Source: Rhynchopus sp. YZ270_cl-10 (Eukaryota; Euglenozoa; Diplonemea; Diplonemida; Diplonemidae). Taken from it: a stretch of 64,000 nucleotides of DNA. Shown piece after piece: positions 60,164-64,000 of the stretch. The stretch covers positions 744,001 to 808,000 of the forward strand of contig OZ037839.1 of the NCBI GenBank assembly GCA_964035575.1, written 5' to 3'. The notes beneath the pieces are model-generated. The model was not told where the DNA came from. It was given only the letters and a program-made list of their open reading frames with translations, and did not search any database. Position numbers and translations under genes: made by a program. Within the stretch, counting starts at the first letter, position 1; each line of letters opens with the position of its first letter.

Positions 60164-62397
60164 GAGAAAAGTTCGATTTCGGCCTCGAAAATTACCGTGA
60201 CACCGATTTGTCACGGAATTTTGTCACGGAATTTTTTTGAAAGATTCGATTTCGTGACAAAAAAAAATCGATTTCGTGACAAACCAATTTTTTCATTGAC
60301 ACACAAAATTCGATTTCGTGACAAACCGATTTTTTCATTGACAAAAAAAAATTCGATTTCGTGACAAATCCAAAAATTCAGTGACAAAAAAATGTCAATG
60401 AAAAAATGGATTTTGTCAAGGAAACCGAACTTTTTGTCACGGAAAAAGTCGTGACAGAAATGGATTTTGTCAAGGAAACCAAACTTTTTGTCACGGAAAA
60501 AGTCGTGACAGGGCACTGGGTACTGGGTACACTGGATACAAGGATAAAAGTCGTGAAAGAGCAACCACAGCTCCACATGACAAACACAAAAGTGTCCAGT
60601 CACGTGGGGCATTCATGCACTGAGGAGATAATGATCCAACAATTTACAAGAAAGATTACTTAACCTACTGCTGGAAATTGCCAGGTCGTAGTAACACACA
60701 AAGTGTGCCTCCGTTCGGGAAGACCGGATATTCTAGAGACCAAAAAGGCCTCAAGAATATCTTCCGGTAGTCAAGGTAGAACCGAATGAACGGCCCAAGA
60801 CCCCCGTGGAGAAGTTAAATGTGTAATGCTATCAGGTAGAAACTGCGAACACTGTCTTACCCTCCTCAATGCATGGTGGAAGATGTCTTTGACAACAAAT
60901 ATCCTGTACCCAGGTACCAGGTTCCCAGACCCACGTAGTACCACGTCGCAGTACTACGCAAAATTTACCACCAGACCCTGTCTTCGTGCACCTTAAGTAC
61001 AACGCCGCAGACAGGCCAAACATGCGTTGGACTCAGAGGAATGCCCGCTGTGCAGGTATCAAACATGAGAACCAACTCCCAGCAACAAGGGGCGCCTTTT
61101 GGCGGGCGTTGTTGAGGGTGTTTGGGGTGCAAAGTTTTCCACAATTTTGATGCGCGGGTACAGAAGTGTTATCTTGTTCTTTCATCTCTAGGAATGTAAA
61201 TGTCAATCGCGTTTAACTACCACTAGGGCTTGTTCAGTGAACCCACGAGGGGTCGAAGGGGGTTGGTTATCCCATATCTATCAAAGGTTGTGTCGACCAG
61301 GCGAATCCACTATGTTACGCTGTATGATGATAAATCCGAAGAAATAACAGTGCATAGCAACTGCAGGAAGTTTGTTAAAAAGAGTGCCTCACGCTACACA
61401 AACCACCACCCGCGATTGACTTAGATGTTATAACAAAGAGAATTCAGAACAAAACAACACCCTGCCCCATACACACTAAATTGTCATGCTTCAAGAGCAT
61501 GCCTGGGCCAAAATTACTATGACGAAAAGGCAACAAGACCACCCACAAGGAGTGTGAATTGTGCACTGGTTTTCTGGGGGAACAAACAATATTTTCTTGT
61601 GTCTAGTCCTCCGGAAGCAGAGGACAGACTTTCCGGAAGGTTTCCAAAGTCGAATTTCTTGCACTAGCTATGCTCCCTGGTTAATGGCTATAGCAGTGAC
61701 TGACAAAGTGTTCCCACCCCCCTTTCCACCACCATAATAACCGAACTCTGCTTATCAAACCACAATCTGAATCTGCTTCCGTCGCATGCGCTGGTGGATT
61801 CGATCTGTTTTGGTGTGTGTAATGGAATGTATGGGTGAGGGTTGGGGTATTAGGTATAGAAACGTGCGCACCCATTAATTTTTTACCGAATGAAAATGAA
61901 ATCTGCAATGAGTGTCTGCTGCATATCATTTAGTGGGGCTGGCCTCTGGCCAGAGGCGTGCAAGCCTGACCGTGTTCGCGATATACTAAGTCTTGCATAA
62001 TCATAAAGTTATCATACCTTGTGTCTTCAGTCTCTGCCCTTCGGTTTCTAGACAGCTCAAGAATGGCCTCTTTTGTGTTTGTCAAGTGGCTGTCTGGTCA
62101 CTTTTCAGTGACTGGCGGGTTGGCTGTCACGACTTTTTCCTTGACAAATTCCATTTTTTTCAATGACATTTTTTTGTCAATGAAAAAATGGATTTGTCAC
62201 GAAATCGAATTTTTTTTTGTCAATGAAAAAAGTCATTTGTCACTAAATTGAATTTTGTGTGTCAATGAAAAAATCGGCTTGTCACGAAATCGATTTTTTT
62301 TTGTCACGAAATCGAATCTTTCAAAAAAATTCCGTGACAAAGTACCGTGACAAATCGGTGTCACGGGTATTTTCGAGGCCGAAATCGAACTTTTCTC
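60164..62397. mobile_element. Mutator-like (MULE) non-autonomous element, 2234 bp
   Basis: Long TIRs start GAGAAAAGTTCGATTTCGG at both ends and run about 250-290 bp, built of CGATTTCGTGACAAA and GTCAATGAAAAA sub-repeats. A 9-bp duplication, TTATTTTTT, flanks it (60155-60163 and 62398-62406). Long TIRs with a 9-bp duplication are typical of Mutator-like elements; the duplicated sequence is low in complexity, so some doubt remains. The 1.6-kb interior has no transposase and no gene I can defend. Confidence 0.78.
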
Positions 62398-62601
62398 TTA
62401 TTTTTTTGATTATTTTTTCCCCAGGATTTATTTTAAAGGATTGCCTGCTTGGAAAAACAAGAATCCCTCCCCTCCCTCCTTCCTTTTTTTTTTTCACTCC
62501 TCCTTCAACCTCCTTGGTACAAACAATGATTTCGGTCAAACCAACGTTCCTTTTTATAATCCCCTCCTCCTCCCTCCTCCTTCTCCCCACTCCACCATTT
62601 T

Positions 62602-64000
62602 TTAAAGCAAATGTGTATAATCTTCGAAGTCGTCTTCATCGCCAGGATCTCCTGTACCTAAGGCAGGTGGTGCCGACTCATCAACCGAGCCACGGACACG
62701 GTAGTCTGTGTCGATGTCCGTACAGTTGTTGATGGCGTAGAGCAGCTTCTGCTTTAGGATCTCCGCAGATGAGTAGTTCGGGAGGGAAATCCAGAAGAAG
62801 CAGGTACTCGCAACGGGAAGGAATTCATCAGGCTTGTCAACAAGAAGAGGCATAATCTTCAGCTTCACAGGCGCACGCTCCCTCCCCGACACAAATCGCA
62901 GGAACAGACAGCGCTCCCGAGTAGTAAACCCCCCGAGCACTTCCCAGAGATATTTGCAGCGGGTGTCATCGGGGGAAATGCCTTCATAACGCGACTGAGT
63001 CTTGAGTTCTTGGACATCCCAGACAGGAGACCCACAGACAAGACGTTCCAACTCGCAGGCATCGAAGAGGTGCGCAAAATGCTTTGGTAGCACACTGTGA
63101 AACCCATTGAGAAGCTCCTGCACTAGGTCGTCTGACTCCGCAAGGCGCTTTTGAATCGCTAGCTTGACGTAAAGGTCGCGATTTGCCCAGGTAATGCCCA
63201 CCCCAGCACCCCCTGGAAGGAGCTCCTCTTCCTCCCCGGTTGAGTTCTCTGTCGTAAAATTCCCGTCAAAAACGGAGCCAAACGTTTCTTCTGTTACCCC
63301 CTCTTCATCTAAGCGTAGCAAGCAAAGCAACGACGACATAACAGATTTATCTACCGATTCTAGATCCGTTGCGGACACAGTATCACCCGACAGAGCCTTC
63401 CAAATGAGAGGAGAAATGTACAACGGAAGCGGCTCGCATGTACGCATGCACGCTGCCATGAGCTTTCCCAAGAAGCGGCTGAGGGAGCGCAGCAGCTGGG
63501 TGGGTTTTGTGTTTAGCACCATCCGATCGCGGTGGCTGCCGATGTTGTTTTTCGAGTTTGGTGAGGGGCGGAATAAGGGAATAATCTCTGGGGTCATCAG
63601 CTCGCTGCATAGCTCTGCCAGACACTCGCGGTACGGCCCTCCTACATCCTCTGCACCTTCCCCTTGAAAGGACACACTCCAGAACCTCTTTGAAGAAAAA
63701 AACATCGACTGCGGCTTTCCAGACAACAACGAATGCAACTGCCCAAACAGCGTTGACTCGATTTGCCCCTGCTGCTTCAGACGCCTATTCAAAATTACCT
63801 TAGGCTGTTGAGGTTCTACAAGAGAATTTGTTAAAAAGACGTGAGCCTGAAGCAACGTCGACGTTGTAGTAGACAACAGAAGCGACTTCATGCGTAATGC
63901 AGCCTCTGCCAGCATCCCCTTAGGCCGTACTGTCTCTGTCAAATCTAAGAATGGGTAAATTGCGCGGAAAATCTGATTAAAATGCCGTAAAATAACTACT
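62602..64000 (-). CDS. HECT-type E3 ubiquitin ligase, C-terminal part, cut by window end
   Basis: The frame is open to the right edge (about 466 codons; ..RAIYPFLDLTETVRPKG), so the start lies outside. The HECT domain fills the visible part: FWSVSFQGEGAEDVGGPYREC near the N-lobe start, RSLSRFLGKLMAACMRTCEPLPL, and the C-lobe RFVSGRERAPV, then LPVASTCFFWISLPNYSS with the catalytic Cys in TCFFW, about 65 residues from the stop. HECT enzymes take ubiquitin on this Cys and pass it to substrates. The tail after the Cys is about twice the usual length and ends in an acidic stretch (GDEDDFEDYTHLL). The GGPYREC form recalls large HERC-type ligases. The gene head is needed to classify it. Confidence 0.9.
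   Translation of the reverse strand, partial: VVILRHFNQIFRAIYPFLDLTETVRPKGMLAEAALRMKSLLLSTTTSTLLQAHVFLTNSLVEPQQPKVILNRRLKQQGQIESTLFGQLHSLLSGKPQSMFFSSKRFWSVSFQGEGAEDVGGPYRECLAELCSELMTPEIIPLFRPSPNSKNNIGSHRDRMVLNTKPTQLLRSLSRFLGKLMAACMRTCEPLPLYISPLIWKALSGDTVSATDLESVDKSVMSSLLCLLRLDEEGVTEETFGSVFDGNFTTENSTGEEEELLPGGAGVGITWANRDLYVKLAIQKRLAESDDLVQELLNGFHSVLPKHFAHLFDACELERLVCGSPVWDVQELKTQSRYEGISPDDTRCKYLWEVLGGFTTRERCLFLRFVSGRERAPVKLKIMPLLVDKPDEFLPVASTCFFWISLPNYSSAEILKQKLLYAINNCTDIDTDYRVRGSVDESAPPALGTGDPGDEDDFEDYTHLL

Overview
The window looks like nuclear DNA of a unicellular eukaryote. It has spliceosomal GT-AG introns (a 180-nt intron in the purple acid phosphatase gene, and 146- and 46-nt introns in a hAT transposase gene). 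It also carries signal-peptide proteins with CUB-like, WSC and WD40 domains, a lysosomal-type alpha-N-acetylglucosaminidase, a NEK-like kinase, a PX-domain protein, a HECT ubiquitin ligase and BspA-type leucine-rich repeats. I cannot name the taxon from the sequence. All nine host genes I can defend lie on the minus strand, as do the coding parts of the LINE and the hAT element.

Layout. 1-14.3 kb is a gene desert. It holds a 453-bp (TGTAC)n satellite, a decamer array, an 854-bp inverted-repeat element with a recognisable empty site elsewhere in the window, a 640-bp hAT-like MITE, and many short hairpin modules spaced by A- or T-rich DNA. 14.3-18.5 kb holds a PX-domain gene and a BspA-type LRR gene with a ubiquitin-like head. 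18.6-34.2 kb is a block of mobile DNA: an inverted-repeat element around a minisatellite, a 297-bp hAT MITE with a perfect 8-bp target duplication, a nest of three DNA elements around a three-exon hAT transposase, and a broken LINE with APE, RT and RNase H domains. The LINE is split between its two ORFs by a 1.3-kb insertion flanked by an 11-bp duplication. 34.4-46.2 kb carries a NEK-like kinase, a purple acid phosphatase, a two-CUB secreted protein and a GH89 NAGLU gene, with small MITEs and repeat modules between them. 46.3-52.3 kb is repeats and TIR elements. 52.4-57.5 kb holds two relatives of the CUB gene, one fused to WSC and WD40 domains. 57.6-60.1 kb returns to hairpin modules. 60.16-62.40 kb is a Mutator-like TIR element, and the right edge cuts into a HECT ligase gene.

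Functional themes. NAGLU, the acid phosphatase and the three CUB proteins all carry predicted signal peptides, which fits a cell that digests or binds material in vacuoles or outside the cell. The three CUB genes share a leader and, for two of them, a promoter region; they arose by recent duplication and recombination.

The most notable non-protein signal is a set of short structured modules repeated many times. In family C (nine copies) the helices change sequence between copies while staying complementary, and several copies end in T-runs. This looks like one or more undescribed small RNA or structured DNA element families.
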